Assembly: GCA_903844845.1 (NCBI GenBank)
Contig: CAIMVG010000006.1
Coordinates: 87,942 to 151,941, forward strand
Source: an uncultured Dehalococcoidia bacterium
Lineage (GTDB): Bacteria > Chloroflexota > Dehalococcoidia > Dehalococcoidales > UBA1222
Length of the DNA: 64,000 bases
Direction of reading: 5' to 3'
Of this stretch, positions 45,747 through 54,019 are shown piece after piece. The notes under the pieces are model-generated. The model was not told the origin of the DNA and ran no database searches. It was given only the letters and a program-made list of their open reading frames with translations. The translations under genes were made by a program, and so were the position numbers. Positions within the stretch are counted from its first letter, which is position 1, and each line of letters opens with the position of its first letter.

Positions 45747-47456
45747 TTACGGATCCATAAAACTGAAGCTTGCCACATCTACCAACCCCATATCGGTCAA
45801 CCTGATCTCCGGGATAACGGGCAAAGCCATGAATGAAAGAACGGAAAATGGAGCCGCCAGCTTTGTTCCGAGAGCTCTCGCACTACGTTCCAGCCGTTCG
45901 AAATCCTTTACTACTTCTCCAACCGGTTGATCGGACATCAGCCCGGAGATAGGCAAGTTCAAACGTGCGAGAACTTTACCATTTTCGACTACCGCCATCC
46001 CACCGTTCAAATAGATAACCTCGGAAACCGCCGCGAAAATATCGGCATCATTTGTTCCGACCGCGACTACGTTATGAGAATCATGGGCCACGGACGACGC
46101 CAATGCCCCCCGTTTGAGACCGAAACCCTTGACCAGTCCCCTGCCGATGTTCCCGGTCCCCTCGTGCCGTTCTACGACGACCAATTTTGAGATGTCCCTC
46201 TTCGGGTCGGCTTGAACGAACCCCTCCATATCGCGGGCGATCGCCGCATCCAGTTTTCGTGTAATTATCTGGCCCGGTACCACACCGATGACCGGAAATG
46301 TGTCCCTTTTCGATTTTAAACCAAGCGCTCCGGCACTGAAAGGTTTTACCTTGAAAGAGCCGGCCGGTCTCGCCCGGGTTATTTTTCCCGGGTTGAATAA
46401 CGCTTTAACGTCGCGGGCGACCAGCAGCCCGCGGTGAAATACGAGGGAGGCTTCAAACTTTTGCAGGTCTTGCATAACCACGATGTTGGCGAGGTAACCC
46501 GGGGCGAGCGCGCCGATGCCCTTTAACCCGAAACGCTCAGCGGCGTTGATGGTAACCAGTTGGATGGCCCTCACCGGGTCGAGCCCCAGCCTGATAGCTT
46601 TGCGCGCGACCGCATCGATGTCGCCGTCATTTAAAAGGTCGGAACAGCTACGGTCATCTACGACGAACAGGCACCGCTTGTAGGTTTTATCGGTGACCAG
46701 CGGGAGCAAGTCTTCCAGGTTCTTTTCGGTCGAACCTTCCCTGATCATGATATACATGCCGAGGGCGAGTTTTTCCCGAGCTTCTTCTAGCGTGGTGCAT
46801 TCATGGTCAGAGGTGATGCCGGATGCGACATATCCGGCCAGGTCGAAGCCTCCCAGTCCGGGCGCATGGCCGTCCACGGGAGAACGTCCGGCGGCTTTTA
46901 TCTTTTCCAGGACCGCGGGATCGCTCGCGAGTACGCCGGGGTAATTCATCATTTCCCCCAGCCCTATAACATTCCTGTTATTCAGCAACCGCGAAAGCGC
47001 TTCCGCGTCCAGTGATGCACCGGAAGTTTCGAGTCCGGTAGCAGGAACACAGGGCGGTGCCATGACAAAAAATTCGAATGGAAGGGTACGTGCCCCTTTT
47101 AAGATAGAATTGATGCCTTTGATACCTGAAACGTTCGCGATCTCGTGCAGATCGGTAACGACTCCGAGAGTGCCGTGCGGTACGACGGCCCGGGCATATT
47201 CCCCGATGCTGAGCATCGAACTTTCGACATGGGTATGGCCATCAATCAGCCCGGGTAAAACATATTGTTGCTTTAGGTCGATAGTTTCGCCTGCGAGCGT
47301 GTAATTCCCTATTCCCGCGATGCGCCCGTCGCAGACGGCTATGTTTGCTCTCTCTATCTCTCCATTGAAGACGTTTACTACCCTGGCGTTGGATAGGACC
47401 AGGTCTGCTGGCTCCAAACCCCTTGCCACTCTTATGAGCCTTGCACGCGGATTCAT
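45747..47456 (-). CDS. ade: Adenine deaminase
   Basis: A 569-residue amidohydrolase turning adenine into hypoxanthine. The metal motif is DGHTHVESSM (~residue 73), followed by the His/Glu region around GLGEMMNYPG and GHAPGL (~165-200), SDHECTT (~222) and DDRSCSDLL (~272). The C-terminal half carries the second conserved domain with HDSHNVVAVG (~440). The ATG at 47456 overlaps the hpt stop (ATGA), so ade and hpt are coupled: Ade produces the hypoxanthine that Hpt converts to IMP. Confidence 0.93.
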   Translation of the reverse strand: MNPRARLIRVARGLEPADLVLSNARVVNVFNGEIERANIAVCDGRIAGIGNYTLAGETIDLKQQYVLPGLIDGHTHVESSMLSIGEYARAVVPHGTLGVVTDLHEIANVSGIKGINSILKGARTLPFEFFVMAPPCVPATGLETSGASLDAEALSRLLNNRNVIGLGEMMNYPGVLASDPAVLEKIKAAGRSPVDGHAPGLGGFDLAGYVASGITSDHECTTLEEAREKLALGMYIMIREGSTEKNLEDLLPLVTDKTYKRCLFVVDDRSCSDLLNDGDIDAVARKAIRLGLDPVRAIQLVTINAAERFGLKGIGALAPGYLANIVVMQDLQKFEASLVFHRGLLVARDVKALFNPGKITRARPAGSFKVKPFSAGALGLKSKRDTFPVIGVVPGQIITRKLDAAIARDMEGFVQADPKRDISKLVVVERHEGTGNIGRGLVKGFGLKRGALASSVAHDSHNVVAVGTNDADIFAAVSEVIYLNGGMAVVENGKVLARLNLPISGLMSDQPVGEVVKDFERLERSARALGTKLAAPFSVLSFMALPVIPEIRLTDMGLVDVASFSFMDP

Positions 47457-47983
47457 GGGCAATCTTCCTGGTTCAGACAGGAAATATCAGGCAGGTTGCG
47501 GTACCGTTCGGCGCAATCCATACCATAACCCACGATGAAACTGTCAGGAACGGTGAATCCGAGGTAATCGATGTCCACCGCCTTTTTGCGGCGCGAAGGT
47601 TTTTCAAGAAGTGCGCAGAGCTTTACGCTGGCAGGAGAACCTGACCGCAGGCATTCGAGGAGATAATGCAGGGTCAGGCCGGTATCGACGATGTCCTCGA
47701 CGACGATGATATGCCTGCCTTTGATGTCCCTGTTAAAACTACCCGCCATTTTGACTTCGCCGCAGCTTGAGACGCCGTTTTTGTAGCTGGAAAGCGTGAT
47801 AAAATCGATCTCGAGGGGAAACTCGAGCCGGCGTACGAGGTCTGCCAGGAAGATGAAGGAACCCTTCAGTACCCCGAGCACAATGGGGGTTTTGTCCCGG
47901 AAATCGCGGCTGATTTCTTCGGCCAGCCGCTTGACCGCCATATCGATTTCCTGCCGGGGAAAGAGCATTTCTAATTTTGCCAT
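47453..47983 (-). CDS. hpt: Hypoxanthine phosphoribosyltransferase
   Basis: A 176-residue purine salvage enzyme converting hypoxanthine or guanine plus PRPP to IMP or GMP. The PRPP motif is HIIVVEDIVDTGLTLHYLLE (~91-110); GVLKGSFIFLADLVRRL (~38) and LSSYKNG flank it, and PDSFIVGYGMDCAERYRNLP at the C-terminus is the conserved end. A promoter (TTGAAC, 18 bp, TATAAT) lies 10 bases before the ATG. The adenine deaminase gene follows with an ATGA overlap, forming a salvage unit. Confidence 0.94.
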   Translation of the reverse strand: MAKLEMLFPRQEIDMAVKRLAEEISRDFRDKTPIVLGVLKGSFIFLADLVRRLEFPLEIDFITLSSYKNGVSSCGEVKMAGSFNRDIKGRHIIVVEDIVDTGLTLHYLLECLRSGSPASVKLCALLEKPSRRKKAVDIDYLGFTVPDSFIVGYGMDCAERYRNLPDISCLNQEDCP

Positions 47984-47993
47984 TTCAGCCTTG

Positions 47994-48023
47994 ATTATAG
48001 GCGCAAAACACTTTCTAGTTCAA
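47994..48023 (-). promoter_or_regulatory. Predicted promoter of hpt-ade
   Basis: On the minus strand TTGAAC (48023-48018), 18-bp spacer and a perfect TATAAT (47999-47994), ten bases before the hpt ATG. The leader would be only two to four bases long. Confidence 0.55.
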
Positions 48024-48063
48024 CACCACGGGGTTCACCGAAAGCGTTTGCTTCGGAAGAAGC

Positions 48064-49095
48064 TCACAGGATGAGCGTGGCGTCGCCAAAACTGTAAAAA
48101 CGGTATTTCTCTGCGACTGCTTCTGCGTATGCCTTCTTTATCAATTCCCCGCCTGCGAAAGCGCTCACCAACATCAGCAGCGTCGATTTCGGCAGGTGGA
48201 AGTTGGTAATCATCGCGTCGGCTACGCGGAAAACGTAACCCGGCAGGATGAGCAGGTCCACCCAGCCCGAAAATGGGTCGAGGGGATTCTCCTTGCTTTG
48301 TAAAGCGGCGTATTCCAGCACCCTCACCGATGTCGTTCCTACGCAGATGACCCGTCTGTGTTCCTTTTTAGCGCGGGATATGCTTGAAGCCACTTCAGCC
48401 GGGACTATGCCGTATTCGCGGTGGATATGGTGCCTGGACGGGTCCTCCGTCTGGACCGGCCGGAAAGTATCCAGTCCGATATGCAGCGTCGTTTCGAGGC
48501 ATTCGACGCCCTGGCGCTTTAACTCATCCAGGAGCCGGGGAGTAAAGTGAAGCCCGGCAGTAGGCGCAGCAGCGCTTCCGGGTTCCCTGGCATAAACCGT
48601 CTGATACCGCTCAGAATCGGCAAGGGGGGCATGGATGTAGGGTGGCAGGGGAATATGACCCAGGGCCGGCAAAAGTGTCTCGTCGGAAAAGCTCACTTCC
48701 CTAATACCGTCGTCCAGCACTGCATGTATTTCTGCAGTGACATGTTCTTTGCGCGTGCCTTCCAGGTTGACCAATGTTCCGGCCGGCAGCTTCTTTCCGG
48801 GTTTGACCAGGGCTTCCCAGACGTCGCCCGAGCCGGAACGGCGCAGCAGGAGTATCTCTACCGCGGCGTTCGTTCCTGCTTTTTTGCCAAAAAGACGGGC
48901 GGGTATGACGCGGCTGTTGTTCATGACCAGTACGTCCCCGCTCTTCAGAAAGCCGCTGATGTCCTTGAAACTTCGATGTTCGATGCTTCCGGTTGCGCGG
49001 TCGAGCACCATCAAACGTGAGCTGTCTCTGGGCTCGACGGGGGTCTGCGCGATGAGTTCCTGGGGGAGGACGTAATCGAAATCGCTGGTTTTCAT
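48064..49095 (-). CDS. queA: S-adenosylmethionine:tRNA ribosyltransferase-isomerase
   Basis: A 343-residue QueA, which transfers the ribosyl part of SAM to preQ1 in tRNA to form epoxyqueuosine. The N-terminus [17 protein letters not shown] and [11 protein letters not shown] (~residue 25) are family hallmarks, as are the stretches [16 protein letters not shown] (~57), [11 protein letters not shown] (~178), [17 protein letters not shown] (~235) and [17 protein letters not shown] (~295). ATG 49095 is the canonical start. TTGCCC-17 bp-TATACT lies 11 bases before it. No tgt gene is adjacent. Confidence 0.95.
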   Translation of the reverse strand: MKTSDFDYVLPQELIAQTPVEPRDSSRLMVLDRATGSIEHRSFKDISGFLKSGDVLVMNNSRVIPARLFGKKAGTNAAVEILLLRRSGSGDVWEALVKPGKKLPAGTLVNLEGTRKEHVTAEIHAVLDDGIREVSFSDETLLPALGHIPLPPYIHAPLADSERYQTVYAREPGSAAAPTAGLHFTPRLLDELKRQGVECLETTLHIGLDTFRPVQTEDPSRHHIHREYGIVPAEVASSISRAKKEHRRVICVGTTSVRVLEYAALQSKENPLDPFSGWVDLLILPGYVFRVADAMITNFHLPKSTLLMLVSAFAGGELIKKAYAEAVAEKYRFYSFGDATLIL

Positions 49096-49106
49096 TTGCA
49101 CGCTAA

Positions 49107-49135
49107 AGTATAACGAGAAGCGTCGAAAGGGGCAA
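49107..49135 (-). promoter_or_regulatory. Predicted promoter of queA
   Basis: On the minus strand TTGCCC (49135-49130), 17-bp spacer and TATACT (49112-49107), 11 bases before the ATG; the leader would be very short. Confidence 0.5.
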
Positions 49136-49179
49136 AAGGAAGCGGTACGCGAACTCTGGAAGCCCGATACAACCGGGCG

Positions 49180-50793
49180 TCAGGTGGAAGCAGCCTTTTC
49201 GCCGGTCGCTGTTTTTTTCGAATCTGAGGGAGGCTTCACGCCGAGCCGTTTTGCGGTATGGTCGCGCCCGAGGTAAAAGTTTATCCAGGACGATGTCTGC
49301 CATAACTGCCAGTCTCGGGGCGGTATGATGTAAGTTCCTAGGGTGTCGGCTTCCCGGTACGCTTTAAGGCGCGCATAAGACCGAACCCAGACGCATTTTC
49401 GTTTTTTAGGGTAAACCTCACACCAGCCGTGGAAACTGCCCCCGCAAGGGCCGAGCCGCTCCCCCTTGGGGCATTGGGAGGTCGTGCAGAGGTAGCCTGT
49501 ATCCACCAGCGAGCAGTCCCCGCAGTGCAGGCAATCAAAAAATACACCTTTGCCGGCGTGTTCCATGAAAACAAAAGTCCGGTTCAGCCAGTCGACGCTG
49601 TCGATGCCCTGAAACACTTTTCTCGACGGTTTAAAAAGCGGATGACTGGGGACGAAAAATATCCCGTCGATGAACCTCGAAAAAGCCGAAAGCGCTGTTT
49701 TCTTACCCTTGAAAGGCCGGGCGGATGCAACTTTGGTGTTCAATCCGTTGGCCGGGTCTTTTTGGAACATATAGAAACCATTCTCTTGCGGATAGTCGAA
49801 TTTGGGCAGCAGTTCTTTCCAAAACGGGTAAAGTTCCTCACCCTTATCCATGACGAACTCAACCATCTCATAGGTCATGTTATAGCCGCCGATATGCGCC
49901 CCTTTGTAACCCATGCCCCTGGCGATGGCATACATCTCGGCGGCACGCATAAGCCGGGCGGATCTCCCTTTATCCTGGGATTTACGCTCTTCTTCAAGTT
50001 CAGCCAGCAGCTTGTCGGTCACCACGCAGCCCGGGATCTTATTGTCATGCATCAGGCGCGCGGCAGGGTAGGTAAGGGCGTAGATGTTCGCGAGGGCCGG
50101 AACCGAATGGCCCCGCGTTTCCAGCCAGAGAATCAGTTCCTGCATCTTGCGGGCGTCATAGCCTATCTGGCTTATTATGAAACCGGCCCCTCCCCGGATC
50201 TTTTTATCAAGCTTGTAATACTGGCAAAGGAGTTCAGATTCAAGTTGTTTGAAAGGCGAAACCGCTACCCCGGCGAAGAAATCGGTTGGTGCGAGTGTTA
50301 CGGGTTTTCCCATGCTCTGGTACTGCAGGCCGCCGTTCATGATCTTTATCAGATGCATGACGTGGGTCGGGTCCAGGTCGAATACGGGATGGGCCCTTCC
50401 CTCGAAGCCGTCCCGGGCAGGGTAGTCTCCCGATATGACGAGAAGATTGCGCACGTTTTCAGCGCAAAGCCCGTATAACTGTGCTTCAAGTTCGTTTCGG
50501 TTCCGGTCGCGAAGGGCAAGGTGAACGAGGGATTCTATGCCGAGCTTGCGTATTTCAATCCCCAGCGTGGCGCTGGAGAAAGTTGGGCTGCCGCCCGGTG
50601 AATCTGTGATGCTTATGGCGTGGACACGCCCGCCCCGCGCGGCTTCGGCTGAATTCAGAAGTATGCTTTCGCGTTCTTTTTCCGATGCCCCCCTGCCGGG
50701 CACCTGTTCCCAGGTGACGCAGAAAGTCCTGCTGTCCGTGAGGGCATCTTTAAACCTGTTGGCCAAACCTTCGGAGGCGGGTTTATTGTCCAT
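49180..50793 (-). CDS. Methylenetetrahydrofolate reductase fused to a MetV-like C-terminal domain
   Basis: A 537-residue protein. Residues ~20-330 form the MetF-type TIM barrel, with FCVTWEQVPGRG, SITDSPGG, LLVISGDYPARDG and FIISQIGYDARKMQELILWL (~210-229). Residues ~395-537 are the MTHFR C-terminal domain: a Cys-rich core with CLHCGDCS, TGYLCTTSQCPKG, LGPCGGSFHGWCEV and KRKCVWVR. In acetogens this part is the separate subunit MetV that links MetF to electron carriers. Expected role: 5,10-methylene- to 5-methyl-tetrahydrofolate, using a non-NAD donor. A TATTAT box lies upstream on the minus strand, divergent from surE. Confidence 0.88.
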   Translation of the reverse strand: MDNKPASEGLANRFKDALTDSRTFCVTWEQVPGRGASEKERESILLNSAEAARGGRVHAISITDSPGGSPTFSSATLGIEIRKLGIESLVHLALRDRNRNELEAQLYGLCAENVRNLLVISGDYPARDGFEGRAHPVFDLDPTHVMHLIKIMNGGLQYQSMGKPVTLAPTDFFAGVAVSPFKQLESELLCQYYKLDKKIRGGAGFIISQIGYDARKMQELILWLETRGHSVPALANIYALTYPAARLMHDNKIPGCVVTDKLLAELEEERKSQDKGRSARLMRAAEMYAIARGMGYKGAHIGGYNMTYEMVEFVMDKGEELYPFWKELLPKFDYPQENGFYMFQKDPANGLNTKVASARPFKGKKTALSAFSRFIDGIFFVPSHPLFKPSRKVFQGIDSVDWLNRTFVFMEHAGKGVFFDCLHCGDCSLVDTGYLCTTSQCPKGERLGPCGGSFHGWCEVYPKKRKCVWVRSYARLKAYREADTLGTYIIPPRDWQLWQTSSWINFYLGRDHTAKRLGVKPPSDSKKTATGEKAAST

Positions 50794-50870
50794 AGTAGTT
50801 AAACCTGAATGCTAATAATAGCATAAGTCTTTTTTCCGCTTCAAACCAATCGAATACGACTATCTTGTCT

Positions 50871-50900
50871 TTGAGCCGGCTGGCGGAATTATGCTAGACT
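50871..50900 (+). promoter_or_regulatory. Leaderless promoter of surE
   Basis: TTGAGC (50871-50876), 18-bp spacer, TAGACT (50895-50900), then seven bases to the ATG at 50908. No ribosome site is present. Confidence 0.6.
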
Positions 50901-50907
50901 GCGGTAT

Positions 50908-51678
50908 ATGATACTGGTCAGCAACGACGATGGGATATTCGCTCCCGGGCTCTGGGCTCTGGTAACCGAACTCGTGAATATCGGCGCCGTTACCGCTGTA
51001 GCCCCGGACCGTGAACAGTCCGCCACAGGGACCAGCGTTACCCTCAGGAATCCCCTTCGTGTCCGCAAAGTCACTCCGGTGGTCGAGAATGTAGCGACCT
51101 TCGGCGTAGAGGGAACGCCGGGCGACAGCGTGATACTTGGCCTGGAAAAACTGGCGCCCTCTGCCAATATGGTCGTATCGGGCATCAACAGCGGTCAAAA
51201 TCTCGGCGACGACGTCCTGATTTCGGGCACCGTCGGGGCCGCACTGCAGGGGTATTTAAGGAACTTGCCGTCGATCGCCGTGTCAGTCGGGACTATCGGG
51301 TCGGCGGACCTCAAAGCAGCCGCCCGTCTTGTGGCACTTCTCGCCGAAAGGATAAACCGGAGAGAGCTTCCCATGGACATCTTCCTTAATGTGAACCTGC
51401 CTGACGAGCCTCTGGACAAAATCAAGGGCATCCGTTTCACTAACCTGGCGCACAAAACTCATATCGACAGTGTAAACGAGGGCAACGATGGCCGCCGCGA
51501 TTATTACTGGCTGGTAAGGCGCAAGCTGGAAATAGTCTCCCTTGATGACACGGACATATGGGCGGTCGAGCACGGCTATATTTCGATCACTGCTCTGCAC
51601 ACCGCGTTGTTTCATCGGCCAGAGATGCTGCCGGGCGAGTTTTTTTGCGGCGATCTGTTCAGAGAACTTAACGCTTAA
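50908..51678 (+). CDS. surE: 5'/3'-nucleotidase SurE
   Basis: A 256-residue metal-dependent nucleotidase acting on 5' and 3' nucleoside monophosphates. The start MILVSNDDGIFAPGLWAL has the metal-binding Asp pair; VAPDREQSATGTSVTLRNPL (~31-50) and VVSGINSGQNLGDDVLISGT (~89-108) are family motifs. The C-terminal arm (~180-256) is of normal length. The start codon lies directly on the predicted transcription start. The gene diverges from the MTHFR fusion and precedes the pantothenate operon, which has its own promoter. Confidence 0.94.
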   Translation: MILVSNDDGIFAPGLWALVTELVNIGAVTAVAPDREQSATGTSVTLRNPLRVRKVTPVVENVATFGVEGTPGDSVILGLEKLAPSANMVVSGINSGQNLGDDVLISGTVGAALQGYLRNLPSIAVSVGTIGSADLKAAARLVALLAERINRRELPMDIFLNVNLPDEPLDKIKGIRFTNLAHKTHIDSVNEGNDGRRDYYWLVRRKLEIVSLDDTDIWAVEHGYISITALHTALFHRPEMLPGEFFCGDLFRELNA

Positions 51679-51727
51679 GAAGTTCTGATTAAAAATGTCG
51701 GGACGCACGCCGCAATTAGAACTTCTT
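51677..51727. repeat. Inverted repeat after surE
   Basis: A 14-base arm at 51677-51690, starting in the surE stop codon, pairs with 51714-51727 with a single G-U, leaving a 23-base GC-rich loop. There is no U tract, so it may be a 3'-end stabiliser or a weak terminator rather than a typical one. Confidence 0.5.
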
Positions 51728-51739
51728 TGAACGTATGGT

Positions 51740-51768
51740 TTGACAATTTATTCCTCCGAACCTAGAAT
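51740..51768 (+). promoter_or_regulatory. Sigma-70 promoter of the pantothenate operon
   Basis: A perfect TTGACA (51740-51745), 17-bp spacer and TAGAAT (51763-51768). Transcription should start near 51775, giving a leader of about 130 bases. Confidence 0.75.
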
Positions 51769-51774
51769 AATATT

Positions 51775-51875
51775 GCAGGCGACCGTAGAGATACGGCGTC
51801 GAGCTGTTTTACGGGGCAAATACCAACTAGTCGCTTGGATCGCAAGACCGAGACGGCAGGCAAAGGGGCTATACA
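51775..51875 (+). promoter_or_regulatory. Structured leader RNA of the pantothenate operon (pan-motif candidate)
   Basis: The predicted leader begins with a hairpin at 51775-51806 in which CGAC/GTCG and CGTA/TACG pair around a GAGA tetraloop, with unpaired bases on the 3' side and an outer CAG/CTG. A second hairpin (CTTG/CAAG, 51834-51846) is flanked by GTCG and CGAGAC. A terminator that includes the ribosome site follows. Known pan-motif RNAs lie upstream of pantothenate genes in Chloroflexota and other phyla; I infer membership from position and folding, not from an alignment. Confidence 0.5.
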
Positions 51876-51904
51876 ACCTCCGCCGCATCTCGGCGGAGGT
51901 TTTT
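51876..51904 (+). terminator. Leader terminator/SD-sequestering hairpin before panG
   Basis: A perfect 10-bp stem, ACCTCCGCCG (51876-51885) with CGGCGGAGGT (51891-51900), followed by TTTTGTTT. The 3' arm contains the GGAGG ribosome site for the TTG start at 51907, so folding would both end transcription and hide the ribosome site. Confidence 0.75.
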
Positions 51905-51906
51905 GT

Positions 51907-52800
51907 TTGAAACGAAATTTGCCAAGATTGGGATTTGTGGGAGCGGGAACGGTCGCGACTTCTCTGGCGTGCGCTCTTCACGGAAAAGGCTATCCCGTGG
52001 TTGCGGTTGCCAGCAGGACCTATTCCTCCGCCCAAAAACTCTCGGTATTCATACCCTGCGCTCAGGCCTACGAGGATAAACAGCAGGTTGTCGATAATGC
52101 CGATATCGTCTTCATCACTACCCCGGACGACGCTATAGCCACGGTTGCCGGCGAACTTAAATGGCAGACCGGAAAATATGCCGTGCATTGCAGCGGCGCC
52201 GATACCAGTGAATTGCTGGAGAAAGCCGCATCAGGGGGCGCCGTAACCGGCGTCATGCACCCTTTGCAGACTTTTGCGGGTATGGAACAGGCCAAGAACA
52301 GCCTCCTCGGTATCACATTCTCCCTGGAAGCCCGGGAGCCCCTGCTTTCGATTCTTAAAAAGATGGCTTCGGTGCTGGGCGGAAAGTCCATGGTCATTGC
52401 CCCTGAAGACCGCGCGCTATACCATGCTTCGGCCGTGATGGTTTGCAACTACCTGGTCACACTGGTGAAGCTCTCGGCCGACCTGTGGTCCGATTTCGGC
52501 GTTACCCGCGAGGAATCGGTCAGGGCCCTGGCGCCTCTGATCAAGGGCACCATAAGCAACCTGGAGACCGTGGGTTTGCCGGGGTGCCTTTCTGGGCCCA
52601 TCTCCCGCGGGGACACCGGGACCATAAGAAAACACCTGGCGGCCCTATCGCAATGCCATGCGGACATCGTTTCAACCTACGCCGATCTGGGACTACAAAC
52701 GATCCCAATCGCTTTGGAAAAAGGGAAAATCGATGCGGCGATGGCGCGGGAAATCGAAAAGATCATGAAAAATCGCGGAAATGAAGGGAGCCGGATATGA
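51907..52800 (+). CDS. panG: DUF2520 Rossmann-fold protein, probable ketopantoate reductase PanG
   Basis: A 297-residue protein. The N-terminal Rossmann domain has the NAD(P) motif [17 protein letters not shown] (~residue 8), and the C-terminal helical DUF2520 domain (~150-297) follows [11 protein letters not shown] and [13 protein letters not shown]2520 proteins include PanG, an alternative ketopantoate reductase described in Francisella and others. Here it is the first gene of panG-panD-panB-panC and no panE is present in the operon, which supports that role. The start is TTG 51907, with GGAGG seven bases before it; a longer frame to 51835 would run through the leader. It overlaps panD by four bases. 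Confidence 0.75.
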   Translation: MKRNLPRLGFVGAGTVATSLACALHGKGYPVVAVASRTYSSAQKLSVFIPCAQAYEDKQQVVDNADIVFITTPDDAIATVAGELKWQTGKYAVHCSGADTSELLEKAASGGAVTGVMHPLQTFAGMEQAKNSLLGITFSLEAREPLLSILKKMASVLGGKSMVIAPEDRALYHASAVMVCNYLVTLVKLSADLWSDFGVTREESVRALAPLIKGTISNLETVGLPGCLSGPISRGDTGTIRKHLAALSQCHADIVSTYADLGLQTIPIALEKGKIDAAMAREIEKIMKNRGNEGSRI

Positions 52801-53168
52801 GGACCATGCTTAAAAGCAAGATACACCGGGCCCGGGTGACGGGGACGCAGCTGGATTATGAGGGCAGCATCGCCATCGGGCGGGAACTGCTGTGCGCGGC
52901 CGATATCCTTCCCCATGAAATGGTCCATGTGCTGAATGTAAATAACGGTGAGCGTTTCACAACTTATGCCATCGAAGGAGATTCGGGCCAGGTATCGCTC
53001 AGGGGCGCCGCGGCAAGGCTGGCGCAGAAGGGCGACATCGTCATCATCCTGACCTATGAAACTATGGCTGAAAGCGAAGCCCGCTCCTGGGAGCCTAAAG
53101 TGGTTTACGTGGATGAAAAGAACGTTATTAAAAAATTCAATCCTTCATTGGACGCCCTGTCTTTTTAG
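52797..53168 (+). CDS. panD: Aspartate 1-decarboxylase
   Basis: A 123-residue pyruvoyl enzyme making beta-alanine from aspartate. The start [15 protein letters not shown] and the self-cleavage site YEGSIAI (Gly23-Ser24) are typical; cleavage creates the pyruvoyl group on the alpha chain. [20 protein letters not shown] (~49-68) and [16 protein letters not shown] are conserved. It overlaps panG by four bases (ATGA) and precedes panB by 11 bases. Confidence 0.95.
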   Translation: MRTMLKSKIHRARVTGTQLDYEGSIAIGRELLCAADILPHEMVHVLNVNNGERFTTYAIEGDSGQVSLRGAAARLAQKGDIVIILTYETMAESEARSWEPKVVYVDEKNVIKKFNPSLDALSF

Positions 53169-53179
53169 GAGGTGAAGCC

Positions 53180-54016
53180 ATGAGGATCAACATTAACCAG
53201 ATAAAGGATATGAAGCAGCGCGGAGAAAAAATCGCGATGCTTACCGCATACGATTATGTGACCGCACAGGTCGTGGACCGTGCGGGAGTGCCGCTGATAC
53301 TTGTGGGCGACAGCCTCGGGATGGTGTTGCTGGGCTACGAATCGACTCTGCCTGTTACCATGGAAGTCATGCTGCACCATACCAGTGCGGTGTCGCGCGG
53401 CGCGAAAAACGCCATCGTAATCGGCGATATGCCTTTTATGAGCTACCAGGTAAATGCTGAGAAAGCCATGGAGAATGCGGCCCGTTTCATGCAGGAGGCG
53501 GGAGCCCAGGCGGTCAAACTGGAGGGGGGCGTGACCGTTGCCGCCACCGTCAGGCGCATCGTCGACAGCGGCATCCCTGTTATGGGGCACATCGGGATGA
53601 CACCCCAATCAACTTATCAACTGGGTGGGTTCAAGGCCCAGGGAAAGACCCTGCAGGCCGCGAAGAGGCTGCTGGACGACGCCGTGGCGCTGGAACAGGC
53701 AGGCGCTTTCGCGGTCGTGCTGGAAACTATGCCGGCCGAACTTTCCGCGTTTATAAGTAAAAGGATAAACGTCCCCACCATAGGCATCGGGGCTGGAGCA
53801 GGTTGCGACGGCCAGGTGCAGGTTATCAGCGATATGCTGGGGTTGTTTACAGACTTTGTGCCGAAGCATGCCAAACAATTCGCGCATATCGCAGAAGTTA
53901 TGTCAAGCGCGGTTTCGCAATACGCAGCGGAAGTTAAGTCAGGGGCCTTCCCGACTCCCAAAGAGAGCATTTCCCTGGACCCGGCTGTACTGGCGGACCT
54001 CGAAAAGGCGGTTTAA
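53180..54016 (+). CDS. panB: 3-methyl-2-oxobutanoate hydroxymethyltransferase
   Basis: A 278-residue TIM-barrel enzyme that adds a hydroxymethyl group from 5,10-methylene-THF to ketoisovalerate, giving ketopantoate. Family segments: MLTAYDYVTAQVVDRAGVPL (~20-39), VGDSLGMVLLGYESTLPVT (~43), VKLEGG (~113), GHIGMTPQS (~137) and IGIGAGAGCDGQVQVISDML (~197-216). AGGAGGTGA precedes the start at 53167-53175. The pan operon order is panG-D-B-C, with panC three bases after the stop. The MTHFR gene nearby draws on the same folate pool. Confidence 0.96.
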   Translation: MRININQIKDMKQRGEKIAMLTAYDYVTAQVVDRAGVPLILVGDSLGMVLLGYESTLPVTMEVMLHHTSAVSRGAKNAIVIGDMPFMSYQVNAEKAMENAARFMQEAGAQAVKLEGGVTVAATVRRIVDSGIPVMGHIGMTPQSTYQLGGFKAQGKTLQAAKRLLDDAVALEQAGAFAVVLETMPAELSAFISKRINVPTIGIGAGAGCDGQVQVISDMLGLFTDFVPKHAKQFAHIAEVMSSAVSQYAAEVKSGAFPTPKESISLDPAVLADLEKAV

Positions 54017-54019
54017 CAC

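Noticed and set aside
49429..50478. 349-residue open frame on the plus strand
   Set aside because: It lies wholly antisense to the MTHFR fusion, which has clear domains; no family features and no ribosome site.
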